A DNA stretch of 64,000 bases. Source: Chlamydia felis Fe/C-56. GTDB taxonomy: Bacteria > Chlamydiota > Chlamydiia > Chlamydiales > Chlamydiaceae. Numbering within the stretch: position 1 is the stretch's first letter; each line of letters starts with the position of its first letter. The stretch spans positions 806,001 to 870,000 of the forward strand of contig NC_007899.1 in the NCBI RefSeq assembly GCF_000009945.1. Direction: 5' to 3'. Position numbers and translations under genes: made by a program. The notes under the pieces are model-generated. The model saw only the letters and a program-made list of their open reading frames with translations. It did not search any database and was not told the DNA's origin. Below are positions 42,991 through 51,759 of the stretch, piece by piece.

Positions 42991-45714
42991 ATGAAACTCT
43001 CTTCTTGTGGATTCTTACTCACCTCTTCCTTGTTATCTACCTGTTTAATATTTGCTGATGCTGCCTCACCGACTCCTAAAGCAACAACAGATCTATCCAC
43101 AGGATTTGACGGTTCATCACAAGAATTTACTTCTAAAACGTCTAACGATAGTAACGAAACGACTTACAACGTAACGGCTGATATTTCTTTTGAAAATATC
43201 TCGACTATTACTGCATCGCAACCGCCGCCACCACCACCACCGGCAGGAAATAAATCAGTTACCGAAGGCTGCTGCTTTAGTAACACCGCTGGGGACCTGA
43301 TATTTACAGGAAATTCTCACTCTTTATCATTTAAAAATATTTCCCTAACCGGGAAAGGTGCGGCTATTAGCAATACCGCAGATACCAAAACTACTACGTT
43401 ATCGGGGTTTAGCCATCTTACGTTTTCTAGTTCCCCATCCTCTACCGTTGCAACTGGTAAGGGAGCAATTTTTTGTCAGGGATCTTCGCTAAATATAAGT
43501 AACAACACTCTTGTTTCTTTTACGGATAACCATTCTACGGAAAATGGTGGGGCGATTGGTTATGAAACCACCCCAACACCGCCCACACCTCCACCTACAC
43601 CTCCTTCAAGTCCTAACCCATCGCCACAGGCAACCCATCTATCCTCAGTTTCATCCGGCACTCCTGTACAAAGTGCGCAAGCGACTGTCACGTTCCAAGG
43701 AAATACAGAAGTCTTATTTTCAGGCAACTCCTCAGGAAAAAACGGTGGAGCTATTTATGCTCAAAATCTAGCCATAACCTCTAGCAGTGGTACAATCTTA
43801 TTCACTAACAATACTGCCAAGGAAAAAGGTGGGGCTATTGCCATTGCTAATAGCGGAACCCTGAGTTTATCAGCTGAAGGCGGAAACATTATTTTTCAAG
43901 GAAATATAGCTAAAGATGGCTCCAACGCTATAGATCTAGGAACCTCAGCGAAAATTACGCAATTGCGTGCGACTCAAGGGAGTTCTATCTATTTCTATGA
44001 TCCCATAACTGGAAACGGAGCTAATGTTACTGATAAGCTAGTTATCAACAACCCAGACACTATTTCTGGGGGGGGGGGTTCCTCTGGACCAGGAGGAGCT
44101 ATAAGATCTTCAGCTGCCCAGCCCTCGCCTAAAACCTATACGGGTACCGTAGTTTTTTCAGGGAAAAATAATAATACTAAAGCATTAACTAACGTCACTA
44201 GCTTAACACAGCCCGTGGAACTCGCTGCAGGAACTCTTGTTTTAGAAGATGGTGCGTTATTCGATACTAAATCTTTCACCCAGAAAGATGATACCTCTAA
44301 AGTTTTACTAGAGCAAAACTCACAACTACAAGCCTCTGAAAATATAGATTTAAAAAATCTGTGGGTAGGTGTTTCAGACCCCACCACGAAAAGAGTTGCA
44401 GGAGTTAGCACTTCTGGATCGGGAAGTATCACGATTTCAGGCCCCATTACCCTAGCCCTTTCCGATCCCAAATTTTATGAAAATCCAGATCTTGCGAAGG
44501 ATCTAAACCAAGAGTTCATAAAGATAGCCGCAGCTAAAGGGACAATTACTCTTAATAATCAGTCAGATCCTGTCCAACAAGATATTGGAGATCACTTAGG
44601 ATACCAGGGTGTATGGAAACTCACCTGGGCAGATTCTCCATCAGGAAAAGAGAAAGTCGCTACATTAGATTGGAAGCCGCAAGGTTATATTCCTCCTAGT
44701 GGGGATACACACAGCCAAACCTCTTTAGTTCCTAACAGTCTATGGGTCATGGCCTTTGATGTTGCCGCTATTCAACGTCTTATCGAAGAAGAAGCAAAAT
44801 CTGCAACAGGAGGAGATATCTGGGGAGCAGGATTGTCGAATTTCTTACAAGGAAAGAAAACAGATAAAAATCGTAAGTTCCGTAATATAAGCTCTGGCTA
44901 TGCTGCAGGCATAAGCTCAAAGTCTCTGCATGATTTTAAATTCAGCTTTAGTTTTAGCCAACTATTTGGCAGAGCTAAAGATTACGCGGGTGCAAGGATT
45001 CATGAAAAAATCCTTTCAGGATCCCTCTATGCGCAATACGATACAAAACTCTTACCTATTTTAAAATTCCTTTCTGGAACTTCTGTTTTCAGGCCTAGTT
45101 TTTTAACGCAAGTCTCTGAAGATTTCCCCATAAGTTTCCAAGCACAATTCGGGTATTTTTATGGAGACAACACCATGAAAATAAAATACCCTGATACAAC
45201 GCAAGCAAATAGCTCTTGGGAAAATCATTGCTGTTCTGGAGATATAGGAGCCTCGATAACCATCCCCATGCAAAGCAAGGACGGTCTGATCCAAAAGGCT
45301 TCACCATTTGCAAAATTGCAAAGTATCTATGTATATCAAAAAGGATTCCAAGAAAAAGGACTAAGACGAAGAGCCTTTGATCACACATATTTAATAAACA
45401 TTTCTATCCCTCTAGGATTTAAAGTTCATGGAGAATCTTCATCTAAAGATCTTTATTATGAAGTTTCTGCAGCCTATGTAGGCGATGTTTACCGTCACAA
45501 TCCTCAAAATACGACAACCCCGATAGTTGCAGGTGTTGTTGCCACCCCGTGGCTAACAACAGCGACATATCTACAAAGACATGCGGCAAGATTCCAAGGT
45601 TCGGGAAGCTACGCTTTAACCTCTTACATCCATCTTTTTGCTCAAGGAAGTGTTGAGCTACGTAAATTAGCAAGCAGCTATCACGCTAACGCTGGCAGTT
45701 CTATTCACTTCTAA
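42991..45714 (+). CDS. pmp: G-type Pmp autotransporter with poly-Pro linkers and poly-G tract, in frame (array gene 8)
   Basis: The 907-residue protein has signal peptide KLSSCGFLLTSSLLSTCLIFA. The passenger contains two proline-rich linkers, QPPPPPPPAG (near residue 78) and a TPPTPPPTPPSSP stretch (near 200), beside GGAIGY, GGAIYA and GGAIAI. A run of 11 G (44068-44078) encodes SGGGGSSG in the passenger and is in frame, so the gene is ON. LGYQGVW (about 536) and PNSLWVMAFDVAAIQ (about 580) precede a barrel ending NAGSSIHF. The barrel resembles that of gene 6. A perfect terminator follows. Confidence 0.92.
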   Translation: MKLSSCGFLLTSSLLSTCLIFADAASPTPKATTDLSTGFDGSSQEFTSKTSNDSNETTYNVTADISFENISTITASQPPPPPPPAGNKSVTEGCCFSNTAGDLIFTGNSHSLSFKNISLTGKGAAISNTADTKTTTLSGFSHLTFSSSPSSTVATGKGAIFCQGSSLNISNNTLVSFTDNHSTENGGAIGYETTPTPPTPPPTPPSSPNPSPQATHLSSVSSGTPVQSAQATVTFQGNTEVLFSGNSSGKNGGAIYAQNLAITSSSGTILFTNNTAKEKGGAIAIANSGTLSLSAEGGNIIFQGNIAKDGSNAIDLGTSAKITQLRATQGSSIYFYDPITGNGANVTDKLVINNPDTISGGGGSSGPGGAIRSSAAQPSPKTYTGTVVFSGKNNNTKALTNVTSLTQPVELAAGTLVLEDGALFDTKSFTQKDDTSKVLLEQNSQLQASENIDLKNLWVGVSDPTTKRVAGVSTSGSGSITISGPITLALSDPKFYENPDLAKDLNQEFIKIAAAKGTITLNNQSDPVQQDIGDHLGYQGVWKLTWADSPSGKEKVATLDWKPQGYIPPSGDTHSQTSLVPNSLWVMAFDVAAIQRLIEEEAKSATGGDIWGAGLSNFLQGKKTDKNRKFRNISSGYAAGISSKSLHDFKFSFSFSQLFGRAKDYAGARIHEKILSGSLYAQYDTKLLPILKFLSGTSVFRPSFLTQVSEDFPISFQAQFGYFYGDNTMKIKYPDTTQANSSWENHCCSGDIGASITIPMQSKDGLIQKASPFAKLQSIYVYQKGFQEKGLRRRAFDHTYLINISIPLGFKVHGESSSKDLYYEVSAAYVGDVYRHNPQNTTTPIVAGVVATPWLTTATYLQRHAARFQGSGSYALTSYIHLFAQGSVELRKLASSYHANAGSSIHF
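44068..44078 (+). repeat. Poly-G tract (11 G), switch of array gene 8 in the ON length
   Basis: The tract lies inside the passenger, upstream of the position used in genes 3-5, and evidently arose separately. Any net change not divisible by three truncates the protein. Confidence 0.82.
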
Positions 45715-45718
45715 ATGT

Positions 45719-45745
45719 TTTCCCTGCTCTGTATGAGCAGGGAAA
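45719..45745 (+). terminator. Terminator after array gene 8
   Basis: TTTCCCTGCTC (45719-45729) and GAGCAGGGAAA (45735-45745) form a perfect 11-bp stem with a 5-base loop. Confidence 0.75.
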
Positions 45746-45928
45746 GTATTTCATTAAAATTTACAAAAACAGCTTTTATCTAATCCGCTAGATAAGAATA
45801 TCTTAGAAAAAACCTCGTTTTATTGATCTTGATTAATTTCAAACATTTTTCTATGAATTAAAAGGCTTTTCTTCTCTTCCCCTTTCCAAAGCACAAAATA
45901 TTCTAAACATACACGTTTGAAATATCAT

Positions 45929-48532
45929 ATGACGCAAAGACCTAATCTATGGATTTTTTGCTGCTGTGCTATGTCCTGGTTCTATTTTTCCTCGGCATAT
46001 TCTGCTGTGTTAAAAACTCTAGACTCTACGGATAATTTTAACGGCATAAATAACGCAGCCTTTACAGTTAAAGCTTCGGACAATGCTGAAGGAACCACCT
46101 ACATTTTATCCGACGACATTTTTATTCAAAATGTTTCCGCGACAAACCCTGCGAATACCAGTTGTTTTAAAAACACCAAAGGCGATCTGTTCTTTAACGG
46201 AAATAACCGAAGTTTGATTTTTGATAAGATCCACATGGAAACTGAGGGGAAAATCGTGTTCAATGCTGCAGAAAGCTTTTTCACGATGTCGTGTTTTTCC
46301 CAACTCAAGTTTTTAGAACCTACGAGTTCCCGAAAAGGGAAAAGTGTCCTTCTCTCTAAAGGATCTCTCATGTTTAGATGCAATGATGAGCTCACCTTCG
46401 AAGGATGTTACTCAGCGAATAAAGGAGGGGCTATCTTCTGTGTCCCTGATCCAGGATCACGCCGATCTTCTCTAACATTTTTCCGCAATCGCAAGATCAC
46501 CTTCTCCAATAATCTGTCTATAAATAGAGGCGGAGCTATCTATGCTAAGGAGATGCGTCTAACTGCTATGGGCCCGACCCTATTTATCAACAACACGGCT
46601 TCTGGAGGAGTCAATGCTCGACCTGGTGGTGGCGCCATTGCTATTGCTCCTGACGGAGAACTCTCTCTATTTGCAGAAGAAGGAGATATCACCTTTGCCG
46701 GAAATACTACAGTGAGAGGTGGTCATGTCGAAAAAAATGCTATTCACCTCGAACAAGATGCCTTCATAAGCTACATAGGTGCTAGAAAGGGAAGAATTGT
46801 TAAGTTCTATGATGCGATCACTGCAACATCTCCCTCAACAGTTCCTTTACTTATCAATCAAATCACTGACGGAGGTATATATCAAGGGACAGTTTTATTC
46901 TCATCAACGGATTGTATTAGCTCCTGTTCTTCCCTAAAGTCCACCAATATGTCTAGAATTCTTCAAGACATCATATTAGTCGGAGGAACTCTAGATTTAA
47001 ATTCGGGAGCGATTCTTTCCGCTTTAAATTTTATCCAACGTCCTGATACCACATTTGTTCTAGATCAAAGCACCATGTTAAGAATTCAGGAAAATGCGGA
47101 ATTCTTAAATATCACGGTACCAGTAAAACTGAAGCTCTTAGATATTCGACCCAAACATTGGAAAATCAAATTTCAAACGTTAGCATCTCGCGAACCTGGT
47201 CAACTTTTACTTTTATCAAGAGATAAAAAACTTGCACTATTGGGTTCTATAAATGTCGATTTCCAAGATGAAGATTTTTATGAAAATCTAGAATTAGCAA
47301 AATCTGTAAAAATCCCCCTAATTAAAATCGAATCTCGAGAGTTAACTGACGTAAACGTAGAACTAGAGCATCTCAATGTGCCCTCATCACCTTATGGCTA
47401 CCAAGGATCTTGGCATCTTGAATGGCAGGACACCCCGCCTCAGCAGATAAGCTCAAGATCAACAATAGATGCTCAAAAAATTGCTCAGCTGGTATGGACA
47501 CCTTCGCATTACCGTCCTCATCTTATTGATTCTCAAGGGAACTCTCTAGTTCCTAATAGCCTGTGGAATGCTTTTGTGAACCTTCGAGGAATCCACGATC
47601 TTATGGATACGGTTTCTGATGGCAGCCTATACCGCAACGGCCTATGGGTTTCAGAAATTTCCAGATACTTTCATAAGGACAATCATAAGGATGATCGAGG
47701 ATTCCGCCATACTAGCGGAGGCTATGCCTTAGGATTATCACAACAAACCCCCTCCACAAATATCTTTAACTTAGGTTTCTTTCAAATGTTTGGGGTTTCT
47801 AAGGATGCCTCCCTAGCGAAAAATCACGAAGCAATCCTTGCAGGATCTGTATATATTCAACATAGTACACCGATAAAACCTTTGATAAACTGGTCTTTAG
47901 GGAACCTATTTTTTCATACAGATCTCCCTTCTAAAGTTTCTGCGGATCTCCCGCTAATTTTAAATCTGCAAGCTACATATAGCCATAGTAAAAACAAACT
48001 GACAGTAGCTCGACAATCTTCAGAAATTACTCATGGGTATTGGAATACCCATTGTGTGGGAGCTGAATTAGGATCTTCTTTATCCTTTGATTTCTACGAA
48101 GAACATAATATCTTTCATCAAATCCTTCCTTTTATGAATCTTCAAGGCGTCTATGCCTACCAACGAAAATTCCAAGAAGAGGGAGAGAAAAGACATGACA
48201 TCAGCAGCAGTCAATTAGGGAATCTTTCTCTACCTATCGGAGTACGTTTAGAAGGACATGCTTCTCAATGGCCCGTGTTCTATTCAACATCTGTAGCCTT
48301 TATTGCCGACGTATTTCGCAAAAATCCCTGTTCTATCATCACTGCTACTTACGATCCCTTCGCCCTATGGACAACCTCAGGAACAAATCTCTCAAGACAA
48401 GCTCTATCGGCACAAGTATCTATGCACTGCGCTATTTTAGATAACATCACTCTATTTTCAAAATTCTGCACAGAACTACGCAAATCCTCGCAATACTATT
48501 CAGGAGATATCGGCGGTCAGTTCCTCTTCTAA
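45929..48532 (+). CDS. pmp: G-type Pmp autotransporter (array gene 9)
   Basis: The 867-residue protein is read from ATG 45929 (MTQRPNLWIFCCCAMSWFYF); a TTG 12 bases upstream is in frame but less likely. The passenger is diverged with few repeats (GGAIFC, GGAIYA, GGAIAI), NPANTSCFKNTKG and KFYDAI in place of the usual FYDPI. YGYQGSW (about 488) and PNSLWNAFVNLRGIHD (about 540) lead into a barrel ending GDIGGQFLF. No phase tract is present. A long hairpin follows the stop. Confidence 0.9.
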   Translation: MTQRPNLWIFCCCAMSWFYFSSAYSAVLKTLDSTDNFNGINNAAFTVKASDNAEGTTYILSDDIFIQNVSATNPANTSCFKNTKGDLFFNGNNRSLIFDKIHMETEGKIVFNAAESFFTMSCFSQLKFLEPTSSRKGKSVLLSKGSLMFRCNDELTFEGCYSANKGGAIFCVPDPGSRRSSLTFFRNRKITFSNNLSINRGGAIYAKEMRLTAMGPTLFINNTASGGVNARPGGGAIAIAPDGELSLFAEEGDITFAGNTTVRGGHVEKNAIHLEQDAFISYIGARKGRIVKFYDAITATSPSTVPLLINQITDGGIYQGTVLFSSTDCISSCSSLKSTNMSRILQDIILVGGTLDLNSGAILSALNFIQRPDTTFVLDQSTMLRIQENAEFLNITVPVKLKLLDIRPKHWKIKFQTLASREPGQLLLLSRDKKLALLGSINVDFQDEDFYENLELAKSVKIPLIKIESRELTDVNVELEHLNVPSSPYGYQGSWHLEWQDTPPQQISSRSTIDAQKIAQLVWTPSHYRPHLIDSQGNSLVPNSLWNAFVNLRGIHDLMDTVSDGSLYRNGLWVSEISRYFHKDNHKDDRGFRHTSGGYALGLSQQTPSTNIFNLGFFQMFGVSKDASLAKNHEAILAGSVYIQHSTPIKPLINWSLGNLFFHTDLPSKVSADLPLILNLQATYSHSKNKLTVARQSSEITHGYWNTHCVGAELGSSLSFDFYEEHNIFHQILPFMNLQGVYAYQRKFQEEGEKRHDISSSQLGNLSLPIGVRLEGHASQWPVFYSTSVAFIADVFRKNPCSIITATYDPFALWTTSGTNLSRQALSAQVSMHCAILDNITLFSKFCTELRKSSQYYSGDIGGQFLF

Positions 48533-48558
48533 TGTTTCCTTAGAAAATTCCCTCTTCA

Positions 48559-48599
48559 GAAATTCAGAAAAATTTTTTCTACAGATTTTTCTGAATTTC
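48559..48599 (+). terminator. Long perfect hairpin after array gene 9
   Basis: GAAATTCAGAAAAAT (48559-48573) and ATTTTTCTGAATTTC (48585-48599) form an uninterrupted 15-bp stem with an 11-base loop. No T-run follows; it may be a terminator or a 3'/5' UTR structure. Confidence 0.55.
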
Positions 48600-48767
48600 C
48601 CCTATAGAAAGCGTATGAGCCTTCTAGAAGATCTTCTCTATTCCTCGGGTACAGATCCGCAAAACTCTCAGCAAGAGTCCTTTTACGACACTGCTTCCCT
48701 ATCTAGTTGATATTTTAATTTCTTTTATTTATTAGCCAAATCAATCTTGTTTCATCCTCTTGAGCAA

Positions 48768-51734
48768 ATGAAAGCGTCTTTTCGTAAGTTTCTAATTTCT
48801 ACAACGCTAGCCATTCCTTGTTCATTCCAAGCCTTTTCTTTGGAAATCATAGTTCCCAATGGGACATATGATGGCAATCTTAAACAAATATTCCCCTATA
48901 CAAGCATATCAAATCCCGAAGGAACAACGGCGATATTGTCAGGAAACCTATCTCTTTTAAATCTTGACAATTCGATGATGGCGACACCCTCAAGTTGCTT
49001 TTCGAACACCATTGGCCCCATGACAATTGTGGGGAAAAACCACAATATTACATTTACAAATCTTCGCACATCGGCAAACGGTACTGCTCTCAGCTCAACT
49101 CCCTCAGCAAATGCTGATACGAGCCCCTATACTATCACGGGGGTAAATACCCTATCCTTCGTTAACTGCGCAGCCCTAACAGCTCGCATCATTACCCCAG
49201 CTTCAACAGTTTCCCCAAAAGGTGGAGCTTTATACACCTCGTGCCCCTTATTCTTAAAAGATATTCAAAACCTGGATTTTAAGAACAATAGCGCTGCGGA
49301 TAATGGGGGGGCTTTATGGGCAAAAGAAGCTGATATTAGCAATATTAAAAAATCGATGCAATTTCTTAGCAACGTCGGAGCCAACGGCGGAGCTATCGGC
49401 TCATCTACAAGTGTGAGCGTTACGCAATGTCCTACAGTTCTCTTCAGATCGAATTCTGCTGAGAAACTTGGAGGTGCTATCCACACGGAAGATACAGCAA
49501 CAACTAACCAGAAAAATGCTAACGTTAGCTTTGCAGGAAACGGCTCTGTACAATTTGATGCCAACAATGCTAAATCCGGTGGGGCCATTTATTCCAAGGG
49601 GAATATCAACTTCTCCAACAATACACAATTGCTCATACAGAATAACTCTGCTTCCCCTGAAGTTGCTCCTAATAATGAGGTCTTAGGACAAGGTGGAGCC
49701 ATTTATTGCACAAAGCAAAATACTACCCCTCCTGATTTCACAGGACTAACCATCACAAAGCAAAACGATATCCTCTTCGCGAATAACTTCGCTGCAACTT
49801 CCGGCGGGGCTATTTATGGAGAGAAAGTCAGCATTACCTCCTGCGGGAAAACAGTATTTACAAACAACATTGCCAAGGATGGCGGTGCTATCTATATTCC
49901 TGCTAGCGGGGATCTCACGTTAGCCGCCGATTATGGCGATATGATTTTCTATGAAAATTTCAAAAAAGATGGTTCTACCACTACAAGAAACGCCATTACC
50001 CTAGAAAAGGGAGCAAAAATCAATCTGTTAGCAGCTTCTGGAGATCATAAACTCTGTTTTTATGATCCTATTGTGACTAATCTTCCCGGTACAGCTCCTA
50101 ATAACAATCAATTAACTATTAACCAAGATAGAACAGCCAATACGCCCTTTACTAATTACATTGGAACAGTTCTTTTTTCTGGAGCTCAGGTAGATAGCCA
50201 AAGCGCTGCACAGCCTACCAACTTCGAATCAACGATTTATCAAAACGTTGTTCTTGGCGGCGGAAAACTTGTTTTAGCAGATAAAGCAAGCTTATCTACT
50301 GTTTCCTTTTCTCAAGAAGCAGACTCTATCCTCTTAATGGATAACGGAACCACCCTAGCAATTACAGAACATTCCCATCAAACAAACGGTGGTAACCCCT
50401 CTTCTCAAGCTAATGCTACCGGAACTATTTCTATAAAAGATCTTCATATTAATGCGAGTTCGCTTACACAAACCGGCGAGGGAGCTAAAATAGAAGCAAA
50501 AAACGCGACGGGAACTATTACTTTAGAAGGATATGTATCTCTAGATGATATCTCCGGAACAACTTACGAGAATCACGCTCTGTTTAATCAAAACTCCGTC
50601 TCTTTTAACGCTCTAACTCTATCTACAAAAGAGGCCAGCAAAATAACCACCACAAGCCTCCAGATGACCCCTAGAGGCGATACAGAGCCGAAATATGGTT
50701 ATCAGGGTTCTTGGCAATTTGCTTGGGAAGACTCCGCTGATCAGAAAAAGAAAATCCTAAAGGCCACCTGGACAAAGACGGGATTCATCCCCAGCCCAGA
50801 ACGTGAAGCTTCTTTAGTTCCTAATAGTTTATGGGGAGCTTTCATAGATCTACGCTCTATGAATTCCCTGGCCACAGCAAGCTGTGATGGCTTTGGCTAT
50901 GGCAAGGGATTATGGATCGCTGGTCTCTCCAATGTTTTCCACCATGATCGCAACGACGTATCTCATGGTTTCCGTCGTATTAGCGGTGGTTATGTTATCG
51001 GAGCAAATTCTCAAACAATTTCTGGCTCTGTATTTGGAGTGGCTTTTTCTCAACTATTCGGAAAATCTAAAGACTACGTAGTCTCTACGACAAAATCACA
51101 GGCTGTAGTAGGAAGTGCTTACTTATCGATCAAGCACCCCTTAAGCAATACGATCTTCACTTCGTTTTCAGCAAGAATAAACTACAGCTATACGCATGAA
51201 GATATGAAAACACGCTACACCTTCATCCCTGAAGAAGATGGCAATTGGAATAACAATTGCTGGCTAGGAGAAGTTGGCGGAAGCTTACCTATTATTTTAC
51301 CAACGACTAAATTACATCTAAATCAGTTCGTCCCTTTTGTGAATATTCAGATGGGTTATGCTGAGCACGGCTCCTTTAGAGAAAAACTCACAGAAGCAAG
51401 ATCTTTCTGCTCCTCTCGTTTGATTAACCTCGCCATTCCTTGCGGTCTTAAAATTGATAGGCGTTCTCACTCCCATCCGGATTTTTACAGCCTAGCGATA
51501 GCGTATATTCCTGATGTATGGCGAAGAAATCCCGGATGCAATACCTTGCTACTTGCAAACGGATTTACTTGGAAAACACCAGCGACAAACCTAGATAGAC
51601 AGGGTCTGCTTATACAAGGATCTACCCATACTGCAGTGAACAACCATATAGAAATTTTTAGCCATGGTAGTGCGGAGCTACGCAAATCCTCACGCAACTA
51701 CAATATAAACGTAGGAAGTAAATTTCGATTCTAA
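48768..51734 (+). CDS. pmpG: PmpG, direct counterpart of C. trachomatis PmpG (array gene 10)
   Basis: The 988-residue protein starts at ATG 48768 (MKASFRKFLISTTLAIPCSF); a TTG 21 bases earlier is in frame but precedes the signal peptide. The N-terminal part aligns with remembered C. trachomatis PmpG (EIIVPNGTYDG; LLNLDNSMMATPSSCFSN; LRTSANGTALS), and the gene lies just before pmpH as there. The passenger has eight GGA(I/L) motifs (GGALYT, GGALWA, GGAIGS, GGAIHT, GGAIYS, GGAIYC, GGAIYG, GGAIYI). YGYQGSW (about 642) is preceded by an RGD. PNSLWGAFIDLRS (about 684) precedes a barrel ending GSKFRF. It is probably cotranscribed with pmpH, 25 bases away. Confidence 0.93.
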   Translation: MKASFRKFLISTTLAIPCSFQAFSLEIIVPNGTYDGNLKQIFPYTSISNPEGTTAILSGNLSLLNLDNSMMATPSSCFSNTIGPMTIVGKNHNITFTNLRTSANGTALSSTPSANADTSPYTITGVNTLSFVNCAALTARIITPASTVSPKGGALYTSCPLFLKDIQNLDFKNNSAADNGGALWAKEADISNIKKSMQFLSNVGANGGAIGSSTSVSVTQCPTVLFRSNSAEKLGGAIHTEDTATTNQKNANVSFAGNGSVQFDANNAKSGGAIYSKGNINFSNNTQLLIQNNSASPEVAPNNEVLGQGGAIYCTKQNTTPPDFTGLTITKQNDILFANNFAATSGGAIYGEKVSITSCGKTVFTNNIAKDGGAIYIPASGDLTLAADYGDMIFYENFKKDGSTTTRNAITLEKGAKINLLAASGDHKLCFYDPIVTNLPGTAPNNNQLTINQDRTANTPFTNYIGTVLFSGAQVDSQSAAQPTNFESTIYQNVVLGGGKLVLADKASLSTVSFSQEADSILLMDNGTTLAITEHSHQTNGGNPSSQANATGTISIKDLHINASSLTQTGEGAKIEAKNATGTITLEGYVSLDDISGTTYENHALFNQNSVSFNALTLSTKEASKITTTSLQMTPRGDTEPKYGYQGSWQFAWEDSADQKKKILKATWTKTGFIPSPEREASLVPNSLWGAFIDLRSMNSLATASCDGFGYGKGLWIAGLSNVFHHDRNDVSHGFRRISGGYVIGANSQTISGSVFGVAFSQLFGKSKDYVVSTTKSQAVVGSAYLSIKHPLSNTIFTSFSARINYSYTHEDMKTRYTFIPEEDGNWNNNCWLGEVGGSLPIILPTTKLHLNQFVPFVNIQMGYAEHGSFREKLTEARSFCSSRLINLAIPCGLKIDRRSHSHPDFYSLAIAYIPDVWRRNPGCNTLLLANGFTWKTPATNLDRQGLLIQGSTHTAVNNHIEIFSHGSAELRKSSRNYNINVGSKFRF

Positions 51735-51759
51735 ATATTATTAACGATAGGGTTGAGGC

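Noticed and set aside
48615-48710. 31-residue ORF (MSLLEDLLYSSG...) between array gene 9 and pmpG
   Set aside because: Plausible amino-acid content but too short, no clear ribosome-binding site and no known homologue; could be a leader peptide but unsupported.
49307-49313. Runs of 7 G in pmpG, and similar runs in array genes 13 and 14
   Set aside because: They encode the GGA motif itself (GGG GGG GCx) and are shorter than the switches; length is probably set by the motif, not phase variation.
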